The notes beneath the pieces were generated by a model. It searched no databases and had not been told where the DNA came from. It worked only from the letters and a program-made list of their open reading frames with translations. DNA of 64,000 nt from Mucidula mucida (lineage: Eukaryota > Basidiomycota > Agaricomycetes > Agaricales > Physalacriaceae), in the NCBI GenBank assembly GCA_015501055.1, contig JADNYV010000051.1, positions 62,001-126,000 of the forward strand, in the 5' to 3' direction. Of the stretch, positions 21,916-32,321 are shown piece after piece. Position numbers and translations under genes: made by a program. Within the stretch, counting starts at the first letter, position 1, and each line of letters opens with the position of its first letter.

Positions 21916-22843
21916 ATGGCACATTCCCCTGATTTGCCGCTGGATGTGATTCGGCTCTTGATGGAAGCCGCTGCATGGTCGGATCACTCGATCGCCTACA
22001 ACCTCACCCTCGTCTCCAAAGCCGTTCATCAATGGTAAGTGTGCCGAGTTCAGTTTTGACTCCGTATTGATTCCTTGTAGGATAAATCCTGTTATGTACC
22101 ATACCATCACGCTTGACACGCCCACAACATTATCTGCCTTTGCTTTCTGTATGGTTGCGCGCAACGATCCCGAATTCTTTCATCGCGCAGTCAAAGATCT
22201 GACCATCGGCAAATTCGAGTTGGAACACTTTCCCCAGGAAAGCACCGAGCTCGATAAGAGCATGGCGGTCGTCTTCAAAGCATGTACAGGCATTGAGCGT
22301 TGCTCGTATTGGGGTTCTGCAAAGGTCCACCAATCATGGAGGTATCTGCTGCCCAACTACATCTCCTTTATACCAGAGAGCGAGTTGCCCCCTCTTCCTA
22401 TGACATCTGCATCCTTGACACACCTTCATCTCGACTTTGCGTTATTCGTCCGCCACCCTGTGAACGCATGGCCCCATTTATTTAAGAAGTCTCCAGGACT
22501 CGCTCATCTCCAGCTCTCAGGTGGCGCTTTAGAAAGTGTGCATCCTCAGACGTTTGATTCGATAATTAATCCCATCGTGTCTGTGCTCCCGCAGACGCTC
22601 ACCAGGCTTATCGTCATTGCAACATCATTGCGCGCGCACGCCAATGGCGTACGTATCACTGTTCGACTGAAGGCACTCCGAGGAGAGCCTCGCATCGCGT
22701 TCATTCTCTCAACGCCACACACACTCGATACAGTCGAGGAGTTACGATCGCACGAGACGAACAGAGACGCGTACTTTACCCGGGAAGATATTCATTGTGA
22801 GGAGTTTCGCGCTAGATATCTTGATGTCGGTAGCGATGCTTGA
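21916..22843 (+). CDS. F-box-like protein, unit C plus-strand member
   Basis: Two exons, 21916-22034 and 22081-22843, joined at HQW|INPVMYHTI, give 293 residues. Exon 1 is SPDLPLDVIRLLMEAAAWSD and LTLVSKAVHQW. The first 60 residues of exon 2 are almost identical to unit B (TLDTPTTLSAFAFCMVARND, VKDLTIGKFELEHFPQ), then similarity falls in the leucine-rich body (ACTGIERCSYWG, ASLTHLHLDFAL, PGLAHLQLSGGALESV) and rises again at the C-terminus (FRARYLDVGSDA). It starts 98 bases from the opposing gene. Confidence 0.82.
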
Positions 22844-22958
22844 ATGGGCATAATCAACTTATATACACAGATGCAGTTCTATGAAATAGATAGAGAGAAA
22901 ATGTATAATTTCCCAACGGTGTCTAGTCCCCTTCCCCAAACTCGAGATTAGAAGAAAC

Positions 22959-23340
22959 AACGCGCACGATCTTCCAAAAGCTTAAGGCTCATTTCATAAA
23001 GATCCAGCAGGCCCGCTTCCTCCACCTCCTCCTGGAGCTCCATCTCAGCGAACACCGGGTCCCACCCATCGACCGTCTCCCACCGCTCGAGCACCATTTC
23101 GACAAACGCCTGGTCGGTATCCCGTATCTTTGTCTGCTCCACTTGCCATATCTCCATCGCCGCATTGCCGAACGACATGACCTTCAGCTTCAGTCGACAC
23201 AGAGTCGGAAGGTAGTTGAATCCTCCTCCATTATGGCGAAACTTCATTTCATCGAAGAATGACTTCAGCCACTCCAGGGGATCGGCTCGGAAATTGAGGG
23301 TAACATCACGTTAAATCTGCACCCAGCCCACAGGCAAGAC
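22959..23340 (-). pseudogene. C-terminal leucine-rich F-box relic, unit C
   Basis: The minus strand reads LNFRADPLEWLKSFFDEMKF, then FNYLPTLCRLKLKVMSFG, FVEMVLERWETVDG and MSLKLLEDRA, colinear with the last 150 residues of the F-box protein at 7041-8726 (LRFVNDPRVHLKRLF, YLPCLRDLRLEVIP, FVRMLLNRWNTV). No F-box or upstream leucine-rich region is present, so it is a 5'-deleted remnant. Confidence 0.7.
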
Positions 23341-23727
23341 GACTTCAGTTGTTCGGGAAAGCTCTGGCGCAAGCCTTGGAATCCTGAGAGTCGAATGAGT
23401 GCGACCATATACCCTCTTGACAAACCGTTATTCACCTTTGACGAATCGTCTGACACGCAAGTAATCGGTTCAGAATACTGGTAAGCCGCGTTTCTTGCTG
23501 TACGAGTGCCGTTCCGCCACATATCTTTCTACGCGTTAATCGATGACACCGTCAAGTAGTTCGTTTCGCCAAACATCTTGGTCGTGAGAGCCCAAGCGTA
23601 GTGAGGATAATGGTACAGGTATCTCTAAATAGCGCTCTATAGTACAATATTTAGCAATAGATTAGACATGTCCAAACCAAGAAAACAACATAACGAAAGC
23701 AAGAGGATACAAATAGTATAGTAAATA
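23341..23727. other. Intergenic, nothing recognised
   Basis: Right edge of the F-box array and 3' flank of the coiled-coil gene. No gene or repeat supported. Confidence 0.4.
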
Positions 23728-24905
23728 TCAAGACCCGTCCAGAGGTGGAAATGGCGGAGATAATAGAGACGTTGCTAACAACGGCGTGGCTAGCTCCATA
23801 GACATCTCGCCGTCGTTGGTATCGAGCAGATCCACAAGGGGCGGATGCTGGTCTGCTCTGGCCTGAAGAAGTCAGACTATATAATTACGAGAGGACAGTA
23901 AAACCCACCTCGTCAATCATTCGCAGAAGCGTCTCCCGCTCAGCGTGGAAGGCGTCCACCTGGTTTTTAAGGGCTTGGATCTCGGCGTCAAGGGCGTCGA
24001 TTGAGGCGGGTGGTGAGACGTTCTGCGGTGCCGTTGCCGGTGGAGGAGGTTGTGAACCCGAACCAGATGCGACTGGGGGTGGTGGCACGAACGTCGCTGC
24101 GACATCAGGACTGGTTCGCCCAAGCTGTAACTGCGCCACCCTCCTCCGCAGACTCTCGACGTCCATTTCCAGGCCGCGCTGAGTAGCCTTATTGTCCTCA
24201 AGGATCTCCATCGCCTCCTCGTCGCCCATGACCACTGCGTCAGGAAAGTCGCGCAAGTCGAGACCCAAGTCGCCATCAATGTCTGCTTCGGCGACGTCTC
24301 GGAGCGCGAGCTGTGCGCGCAAAACAGCCTTTTCCCAATGCAAACGAGTAATGTCTTTTTCTTGAGCCTTGGTGGTGGCAAGAAGACGGTTGATGATAGC
24401 CGCAGCATACGAAAGAGCGTCAGTGTCGTTTGCGGTCTGGGGAACATGATTCGGAGGGACAGGGTCTAAAGGCGATTAGGTAGAGTCGGAAGAAATGTAC
24501 AAAACGCACCAAGAAAAGCTGATATACGCATTTTTCCGGTTGGCCATACACCGTAATCATGGTTCTGAGCGACTACCAGCAAGTATTAGTCGTGTCGATA
24601 CCGATTACATTGAACGCATACCTTTATCCGCCAGTTCGTTCACCACCGAGCGCATGTCATCCAGCTCGTCCTCTGCGCTGGCAAGCTGCATCTTGTAAAC
24701 GGCATGCTTGGCCTTGAGAGCGTTATTCTCCCGTTGCACGGCCGCCAACTCCTCTTCATGGGACCCTTGGAGGAGATCTAATGCTGCTTGCGTATCGCGC
24801 AGCCTGGCGCGCGCCTGGGCATTCTGTACACTGTGTGCCTGCACAAGATTCCAAAGGCGGGTGATCTGCTCATCATTGTCAACGACGAGGACGCGACTGC
24901 AGGGT
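23728..24905 (-). CDS. Coiled-coil protein of unknown function
   Basis: Exons on the minus strand: about 24898-24623 (RVLVVDNDEQITRLWNLV, then a heptad-rich coiled coil with LRDTQAALDLLQG and EEELAAVQRENNALKAKHA), a short exon reading AQNHDYGVWPTGKMRISAFL, a long exon (about 24464-23912) with a second coiled coil (ITRLHWEKAVLRAQLALRDV, LEMDVESLRRRVAQLQLG), a proline-rich linker and a third coil (IDALDAEIQALKNQVDAFHA), and a last exon ending LSPPFPPLDGS at 23728. The frame is continuous through these introns. The first exon is unresolved: CTGCAG before 24898 looks like an acceptor, but upstream sequence (to about 25100) gives no clean ATG exon. No catalytic motif; probably a structural or scaffold protein. 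Confidence 0.68.
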
Positions 24906-25409
24906 AAATCTTTACTTCTCTATCCCTATCCTGATCCCGCTCCCGCTCCCTCTTGCCCATAGAATTGAGGTGCCGTCTTGATATGGAGAGGATGTACTGG
25001 GGACGGCTAAGCTCATCGATGGGTCGCGCAGCATGGCGACTAGACCATAGCCAACGGTCGTGGTGGTGAGAAGGATATATTGTTGATCGTACAAACACTG
25101 ATAAAGTTTGACATAGCCACACGGTCAGTGGCGTGCGCGAACAAATCTGCGCAGGCAAAGCACGAGAGCGTATGGGCAGATGGTAAAAGGTGATGACAGA
25201 TATCAAGGCCAAGCGCATGATGCTTCCAGCGAGTCCTGTATTGGGGATTCAGTCGTCTCCGAAAATGTTTGGAAAATCAACGCCACTAATAGACAGAATA
25301 TTGATTTTAGACAAACTGAGAACGGAAACAGTGATAACGATGACAGCAATGAGCACTCAGTACAGACTACACAGTAATAACTACGATAGAGCCTTAAATA
25401 GAACTGATG
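24906..25409. other. Intergenic, possible 5' exon of the coiled-coil gene
   Basis: Holds the unresolved 5' end of the coiled-coil gene and the 3' flank of the HNH-like gene at 25410. The stretch 25265-25400 resembles 27000-27130, the flank of the second family copy, so the tandem duplication includes downstream DNA. Confidence 0.45.
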
Positions 25410-26667
25410 CTAAGTATACTTGGGAGGGTTCTTGGGCTTACGAGTAGATCTGCGCAGCGGAGGTGGTGTCGGTAAATCAGCTGAGGACTCAGTGGAAGTT
25501 TCATTCCGCCCTCCCTTCTGTGTCTTCGTTTTTCCACGCTTGGCGGGAGGCTCCTCAACCGGGTCAGCAGTGCGCGACAACGACGGCGACCTCGCGCGCT
25601 TCGCGGGTTGCACATCCACCGTCGTAACTACAGTCGACGACAAAAAATGATGTTTCTTGATGTCGGAGGCTTTGCCCTTGGCAAGAGCAGTGGATCGCTC
25701 GTTGTTCTCCCTCATATACTTCTGCTCCTTCTCCTGCTGCTTCAAAACCAGCGGATGGTTAGGTTTGTAGTCGCGTTCCTCCGGGGTCTTGCGGCGATTA
25801 TCGACAGCCGGAGCCTCGTCGCGAGGCAATTCTTTTCGTCGCTTTGTGACAGGGACTATACCGCGATCCCGAAATTCCATCCATGTACCATGCAGCCATT
25901 CAATGGGCACCGGCTGCGTGAGTACACACTTAATTCGGAGGATAGACATGTAAAGAGGATCGTCGATGAGAGGGCAGCCGCGTGACGCTCTGCAGCAAGT
26001 CGTCATCTCATAGTCCATGAGTACGTTGAAGGCAATGGCGGGGTGGATGTTGGCTTGGATGAGCGGGAGGTTGGTATAGGGAGGGTCGTATCGTGTGCCG
26101 CGGATGTACACTGGTTTTTGCTCTGAGTCTTCCGGGACCGGCGGCAGGAGCCGATAGGTATATTCAGCCACGGGTAGGTGCTAGTAAGCCGAGCTCAATG
26201 TATATATTTGACACGGAGTGGGTACTCACGTCGGTAAAGAGGACTCGGCCATCCGGCGTCGCAGCCTCACGGTTGTGCGTGAAGAGATCAAAGAGACTAT
26301 CCAGGATCTCGGTCGAGGGAAGTAGCGCCCAAACTTGCTCCTCGTGGAATGTTCGCATATCACTGTGAACTAGTGTCACAGAGCTTAGTCCAAGACAAGT
26401 CGTTACACAGTACACTAAGTGTACTCACGTTTTACACTCATAAGAGATGTATCGCCGCAGTAATTATTGAGACCGCCACGTTCAAGACCTAAGGTGTATT
26501 CCAATTCGTCGATATACTAGAGCGCATGTCAATTTCTTTGTGCGGTGTATCGCGGTGGAGGGACAACTTACAAGGCATTCTTTGGGTGAGATAAAATCAT
26601 GGTCCAGCAGTTTGGATGAGTTCGGATCAGTGGTTATATCATCCAGAGTGGCAGAAGGGCACTCCAT
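25410..26667 (-). CDS. HNH-family-like nuclear protein, tandem copy 1
   Basis: Start ATG at 26667 (MECPSATLDDITTDPNSSKL). Four exons read DELEYTLGLERGGLNNY, VHSDMRTFHEEQVWALLPST-LFDLFTHN, and a long last exon from HLPVAEYTYRLLPP through NLPLIQANIHPAIAFNVLM to a lysine/arginine-rich tail ending RRSTRKPKNPPKYT. The LEY-GL and HPA-F patterns are shared with relatives in this window whose N-terminus carries an HNH-like motif (60338-61858); that motif is absent here. The basic tail with PPAKRGK and KKHH runs suggests nuclear localisation. It lies 1,772 bases from a close copy at 27182. Function unknown. Confidence 0.75.
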
Positions 26668-27181
26668 GATTGTTGTTGATGATGGTCTGTGGTCAAGTGA
26701 ACAGAACCGCTTTGTGATCGTGTCGCTCCACGTGATGACTTCAGTGGCGGTTCGGCAAACACTGACAGCGCACTGGCTTCTTGCTTTTCCTTTTCTGCAC
26801 ATCCTTGTAATGTAACGACCCTTGCGTGTCTCTCTGAGCCTCATTTTGCCTTTGTCCTCGAAGCGTCAATCAGAATGTGCTTGTGCCACAGCCCCAAACA
26901 TCTTTTACGTTCATGAAAAGCCCCCGTCACTGACTGCGCGAGTACTGTTCTGCCTTGCACTTCAAGCTCGTCCTCAATCGTGGCAGGAATCTTAGACTCA
27001 ACGCCACTCAAATCTAGGATAAGAATATTGATTATACACGGACAGGCTGAGAGCAAAGACAATACTAGCGACGATAGCAAGACTATATACAAAATACATA
27101 GCGTATGACAAGAGATACTAGGACGATAGCAATCACAGTAGATGGCGATACGATAACGATGAACAATGGAATGAAATGAGA
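26668..27181. other. Intergenic between tandem HNH-like copies
   Basis: Contains the 5' flank of copy 1 and the 3' flank of copy 2, the latter related to 25265-25400. No further gene supported. Confidence 0.45.
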
Positions 27182-28422
27182 CTACGTATACCTGGGAGGG
27201 TTACTCGGCTTGCGAGTAGACCTACGCAACGGAAGTGGATTCGGTGTGGATCCAGTGGAACTTTTCTTTCGCCCTCCTTTCTTCGTCTGCACTTTGCTGC
27301 GCTTGGCGGGCGGCTCCTCGACCGGCTCGGTGCGCGTCGACGACAGTGGTGACCTCGCGCGCTTCGTGGATTGCACGTCCACCGTCGTAACCACAGTCGA
27401 CGACAAAAAATGATGTTTCTTGATGTCGGAGGCTTTGCCCTTGGCAAGAGCAGTGGATCGCTCGTTGTGCTCCCTCATATACTTCTGCTCCTTATCCTGC
27501 TGCTTCAAAACCAGCGGATGGTCATGTTTGTAGTCGCGTTCCTCCGGGGTCTTGCAGCGATCATCAATGGGCGGAGTCTCTTCGCGAGGCGGTTGCTTTG
27601 GACGCGTGGTCACTGCGATTATACCGCGATGTTGAAACTCCTTCCATGTTCCATGGATCCAGGTGATGGGCACTGGCAGCAAGAGTAATCGCATCAATCG
27701 ATTGATCGAGGTTCGAAGGGGAGCGTCGATGAGAGGGCAGCCACCTAACGACGCATTGTAGGTCGCCATGACATAGTCCATGAGGGCGCAGAAGGCAAGG
27801 GCGGGGTGAACATTGGCTCTGATAAGCGGCAGATTGGTATGCGGAGGGTCGTATCGTGTGCCGCGGATGTATACAGGCTTCGGCTCCGACTTTCGTGGGG
27901 CTGGTGGGAGAAGCTGGTACGTGTATTCGGCCACAGGGAGGTGCTATATCCCCAAAATCAGTGTAGGTTCCAAGAATGGGGTGCGGACTTACGTCGGTGA
28001 AGAGAACTCGGCCGTCCGGCGTCAGAGCCTCACGGTTATGCGTAAAGAGATCAAAGAGACTGCCGAGGATCTCAGTAGAGGGAAGCAGTGCCCAAGCGCG
28101 CTGTCTGCGGAACTCTTGCATATCGCTGTGGACTAGAAATACAGAACTAAGCCCACGACGAAAGAGTCATGAACAATGGCAACACACCTTTGGCGCCCAT
28201 GAGCGCTGCGTTGTTGCGATAGCTATCAAGCCCGCCACGTTCAAGGCCTAAGGCATATTCCAGCTCGTCGATTTCCTGAAGAGCATGTTGATTTCTTCGT
28301 GCCGTTATGATTGTGGTGAGAGGACAACTCACAAGGCATCCTTTTAAGAAATCAAAGTCCACGAGCTTAGACGAGTTTGGATCGGTGGTTATCTCATCGA
28401 GAGTGACAGAGGGGGACCCCAT
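27182..28422 (-). CDS. HNH-family-like nuclear protein, tandem copy 2
   Basis: Four exons: 28422-28333, 28275-28188, 28132-27993 and 27943-27182, summing to 359 codons in one frame. The start MGSPSVTLDEITTDPNSS parallels copy 1. Exon 2 has DELEYALGLERGGLDSYRNN, exon 3 MQEFRRQRAWALLPSTEI and LFDLFTHN, and exon 4 the conserved VAEYTYQLLPP, NLPLIRANVHPALAF and WIHGTWKEFQHRGI blocks, then a charged tail (EERDYKHDHPLVLKQQ, VVTTVDVQSTKRARS) ending NPPRYT. The middle of exon 4 is nearly identical to copy 1, while the first half differs more, so the pair is not brand new or has undergone partial gene conversion. Confidence 0.82.
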
Positions 28423-28948
28423 AGCGTTCGACAATGAGGGGATGCGCTGGTGCTGGTGGGAGCAGATGTTCAACAATGGTTAAGGGTTGAAGCCATCTGT
28501 GAGCATTTGTTACACGTGATACGGAGATCATACGATCAGCCGACGGCAAGTAGCGCCCCCTTGTTTTTTGTTCGTCTTTTTGGAACAGTATTGTTCGACT
28601 TGAGCCGGATCATCGTAGGCATCCCTGGTACCACATGTAACTACTCTCGGACAGCTTTCAATTTTGTGTCTTCTCAGGCCATGTCCACTTCGCCCTCCCA
28701 ATGCAGTAAGTTGTAATTGGAGCAATACATCCTGACAATGTCCCGCACCCGCTCGATCCTACTTCGTCAACTACAATCAGTAACTCTTCCCATGGTGTTG
28801 TTACCCTTGATCTACTCCGAAATGCCTTTGAACAATAAACGGAAGAAGGACAATTGCACGCTCGCCTATAAAAGTTGGCTCTCAAACACGAATACCCAGC
28901 AATTCTCTTCTTTGTCCTTTCTCCCTTTGCTTTGTGTTCGCCTTACCC
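28423..28948. promoter_or_regulatory. Shared upstream region of two divergent HNH-like genes
   Basis: A 526-base interval between the start at 28422 (-) and the start at 28949 (+). CTATAAAAG at 28866-28874 is a good TATA box, 75 bases before the plus-strand ATG. Confidence 0.55.
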
Positions 28949-30426
28949 ATGGATACTCCTACTGATGTGTTCAATGACGCTGACGACGAGCTATCTACGC
29001 TTCCAGCTCAGACTATAGACGACTCTGAAGACAATGACGACCCCAAGGACCTCGATTATGTCCCACCACACCACACGCCCAATCACCGCAACTACAAGGA
29101 GGAACCTCGAGATCGTCATCTTCCCATTAGAGCCAAAGCCGCAGCCAAGCATCCAGGTACATGCGCCTTTACCGGCGAACGGAATGTTTGCGCTACCGTT
29201 CAATACGCCCATGGTACTGCCCGTAACAACGGTTATAAACGCCCAAAAATGGTATGTTCTTCGCATTGCCACGTACAGCAGAATACTCAATAAGTTCTAC
29301 GTGTTAGATGCTCAATCTAGAGTATCATTGGGGATTCCCAACTCCTTATACCCTCTCGCTTGATACAAGGAACAATATCTTTCCAGGTTAGCTTTCAACA
29401 TTGACCAGTGAGCACTGATCCCGAAACCTGTTGCAGCCAACCCAACAGCTCATGTCGGGTATGACAATGATGGCTATGGCGTACTCCCGCAGCTGGACGA
29501 TTTGCAGACTATTTTCGATGACACCGTAAAGACTCCAACTTTGCCGGTGAATGACCGACAAAAATACGATGATGTGCGCACTTCCGACTCACCTGCATAG
29601 TACTACTCGGTACTGATGCCTGATTTAGCTATGGCCGTACCCAGCTGACGCACCGCACTTCGTCTACGACCCTGTGATGTTTCGATTCAAGGAGGATACG
29701 GCTCCCCCCATCACGTATAGAGATCCGGTTGCCGACGCTAATGGCGATCGACCAACCACGCATCATTATTGTCCTTACCCTAACCATCAGCTCACCCTAC
29801 GTTTGCATCTTGTGGATCTCTATATCAAGTGGGTGAAACATAACGATCAGGAATCCTGGACTCCAGAGGAACAGGACCGCATGGATCTCGTCAAGAGCAT
29901 CATGTTGTTTTGGCTGAGAAATTCCCCATCGGAGGACTTCCTCAAGTTGAGGCCTATTGGTGCGGTTGCTATCCCAGGCCAGCTGTCTGGAGAAACGAAC
30001 AACAACAACGAGAATAGCGAGGAGTTCGACACGCCTACACGACGCCCCGGTGGCAAGGGCAAGGGGAAGGCTGTCGCTGACGAAGCCCAACCTGCAGTAG
30101 AGGGCTCGTCGAACGCGCAGGCGTCGACTTCTGGCGCTGTACCTGGCGACGAAGACGGGGAAGCGCCAGCGGTTGCGAAGGGTGGCAGAAAGCAAGCGCC
30201 GTCAAAGCCAGCCGGTGCTGGAACAGCGCAAGCGTCGAAGAGACGGAGGAAGGGGGACGATGGCGATGACGACGACGATGAAGAGGCTCAGCGGGATAAG
30301 AAGCGGTCGAAGGCGAATGGAAAGGGAAAGCAGAAGGCCTCGAAACCAGAGCAGGCAGGTGAAGTGGCGATACCGGAGGCCGGACCATCGAAAACGAAGC
30401 GGTCGGAGAAGAACGCCGCGCGTTAG
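28949..30426 (+). CDS. HNH-like nuclear protein, degenerate HNH motif
   Basis: Start ATG at 28949 (MDTPTDVFNDADDE). Exon 1 ends with a degenerate HNH-like stretch, CAFTGERNVCATVQYAHGTA, near residues 70-95. Further exons give LNLEYHWGFPTPYTLSLDTR (matching the RSIEYYFGYP--LNLDTRFN block of the gene at 60338), then GYGVLPQLDDLQTIFDD, and from about 29625 a long exon: WPYPADAPHFVYDPVMF, LTLRLHLVDLYIKWVKHN, and a highly charged tail with KRRRKGDD, an acidic run and KKRSKANGKGKQK, ending SEKNAAR. This is the fullest layout of the family on this side of the window. Nuclear location is inferred from the tail; nuclease activity is doubtful. Confidence 0.75.
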
Positions 30427-30930
30427 GCGATTTGAAAGACTCACATGGAATGAACTGTATGCTGTACTGACAATATATAACGACGTCCAATTTTTATCAC
30501 CTTATGTACTCCAACTCGCTTTTGACATGCAAGTTCTCGAGTGTATGGTTGACTTGAAGCGAATGTATATCAACCTCTTTACTTGACGGGCTGCTTCCTC
30601 TCACGTCTGGATCTTGCGACGGCAGCTACTCATGACAGCATTGGAACTGTAATTACGCCAGAGTTCCCAGACTGGAAATAATCGACAAGTCGACATCCGG
30701 TGACACTTGGTAGCGAATAAGCGCTTCCCGTAGAGGAATTTACAGATGTCGACAATAAGTATGAACGAACAACGTACCGAGCTCACTGTGATGATATCGT
30801 CCAATTCCCGCGTCCGCTTGCTCCGTGCAATGGTCAACGTTCCAAGGACAAAGCGAAGATGGCGAAAATCTCAACGGAAATGCACTCATATTTCAAATCC
30901 GACCAGGGAACACACGTAACTTTATAACCT
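30427..30930. other. Intergenic, nothing recognised
   Basis: 3' flanks of two converging genes (HNH-like and EthD). No gene signal. Confidence 0.4.
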
Positions 30931-31287
30931 TTATGAGAAAGCAATAGGTTCGAAGATAAAGACGCCTACGGATAGAACCTTCTCGAACGACTCGCTCTCC
31001 ATGATAGCGAGACCGTCCCATTCACAGGTTTGCGCACCTATGCACTTCAGTAGGGCGTTTGTTTCGTTATTGACATGCATCTGAATAGAGGTGAATCTGG
31101 CGCTTCCTTGTGTACGAGACATGAAGTACCTGCTCATATTTGAGGATGACCTTTGACATCTCCGTTAATTTGAATAGCTCAGCGTGAAGTAACCAGCGCC
31201 GCGTGAACTCCTCTTTCGATAGGCCTTCCTTACGCTTCAAAAAACAACTACGCGAACGCGGCCCGTGCGTAGAGAGGGATATGACAT
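30931..31287 (-). pseudogene. EthD-domain protein with one-base frameshift
   Basis: From the ATG at 31287 the frame reads MSYPSLRTGRVRVVVF and then stops. One extra T in the run at 31239-31244 (six present, seven needed) would join it to LKRKEGLSKEEFTRRWLLHA and LKYEQ, a clear EthD (dimeric alpha/beta barrel) start. A 49-base intron (GTACTT to TTCAG) leads to MHVNNETNALLKCIGAQ and WDGLAIMESESFEKVL, again EthD-like, ending at 30931. EthD proteins in fungi are mostly uncharacterised small enzymes linked to aromatic or quinone metabolism. Either a young pseudogene or a sequencing error in a homopolymer. Confidence 0.7.
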
Positions 31288-32240
31288 AGTATGGGGTGGA
31301 GAGTCTGAGAATCTTGCACAAAGAGACAGGCCAGAGTCCGTTTTATATGCAGAGCGATATGATATATATACCGATGTCACCGGTCGTGTTGCGTCGGGCG
31401 CTATCTGTCACCAGCGCTAATTTAAAAAGACACGTAGCGATAGCGAATTCATCGCTTATCCTGGTCCATGTTGAAGATCACAGTCAGCTGTCACGTGGTT
31501 GTCCAATAAGCAGTCGTGTCGCGTACTTACTTCAACTTGATGGCGGGACCGAGTCCGGCCGATGACTGGTCTCACGTGGCCCTGTCTTCCTCTTCGCCCC
31601 ACAGCCTGAGCCAACGCCTCCAGAAACCATGGCATCCTCCTTGGATCCGCCCGCAATGCGCCTGGTCTGCTCTGGTCCGGAATGCTCGCCAAAACACCTT
31701 TTGCGCGGCCACCGCGGGTGGTATCGGGACCTGTTCGAGCAAGCGTGCGTTCCTGCCGCTGTCCTTCAGTTATCTTCTGAATCTGTCGTCACTGCTGGTG
31801 AATATGTTTCCACTACTGGTGAATATGATTTTATGACCATTGACTAGCACGTTGTTGCTCAACTGCTGACGCTTCTAGTGACAGTCAACTCATGAAACTT
31901 GAAAGGATGTTGCTCGCAGATGCCGAACGGCTCAGTTCGGATCAACACGATTCCGTGATCGACAGGCGTAATTTTAGATACTATCTCTTGGCGCGAAATG
32001 CCTGGCTTTAGAACGCGTCTTGCTACCGAACTGCCCGAAGAACAGGCAGAGAGAAACCAGCTACAAGTCATGGTGCTTTCTAGCCGACACTGCTTTGTGC
32101 TGGCTCCTGCCCCAAATCGAAATTGCCACAATTGGATATCGATCGCCCCCGTCGCACATGTAACCCCCAAACTGGGGAAGGGGAAAGGCAGAAAACAACC
32201 CCACGCTGCTATGGGTATTCCTTTCAGGCCTGAAAAGTAT
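31288..32240. other. Intergenic, nothing firmly recognised
   Basis: A 73-codon plus-strand frame at 31629-31847 and a minus-strand frame at 31859-32401 lack family signals. Mostly upstream flank of the permease gene. Confidence 0.4.
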
Positions 32241-32265
32241 CCCCGAATTGCCGGGGGTATATAAG
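32241..32265 (+). promoter_or_regulatory. Permease promoter: CCG-N6-CGG element and TATA box
   Basis: CCCCGAATTGCCGGGG (32241-32256) is an everted CGG pair, the type of site bound by Zn2Cys6 fungal regulators. It directly abuts GTATATAAG (32257-32265), 57 bases before the permease ATG. Binding is inferred, not shown. Confidence 0.45.
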
Positions 32266-32321
32266 CTTGTCTTTCTGTCATTCTCGTCTTACCCCCACCA
32301 CCTTCTCCTGATTTCGGCAGC

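Noticed and set aside
31629..31847. Short plus-strand frame between EthD and permease genes
   Set aside because: Has an ATG and a clean stop but ends in short repeated STTGEY-like codons and shows no family or promoter support.
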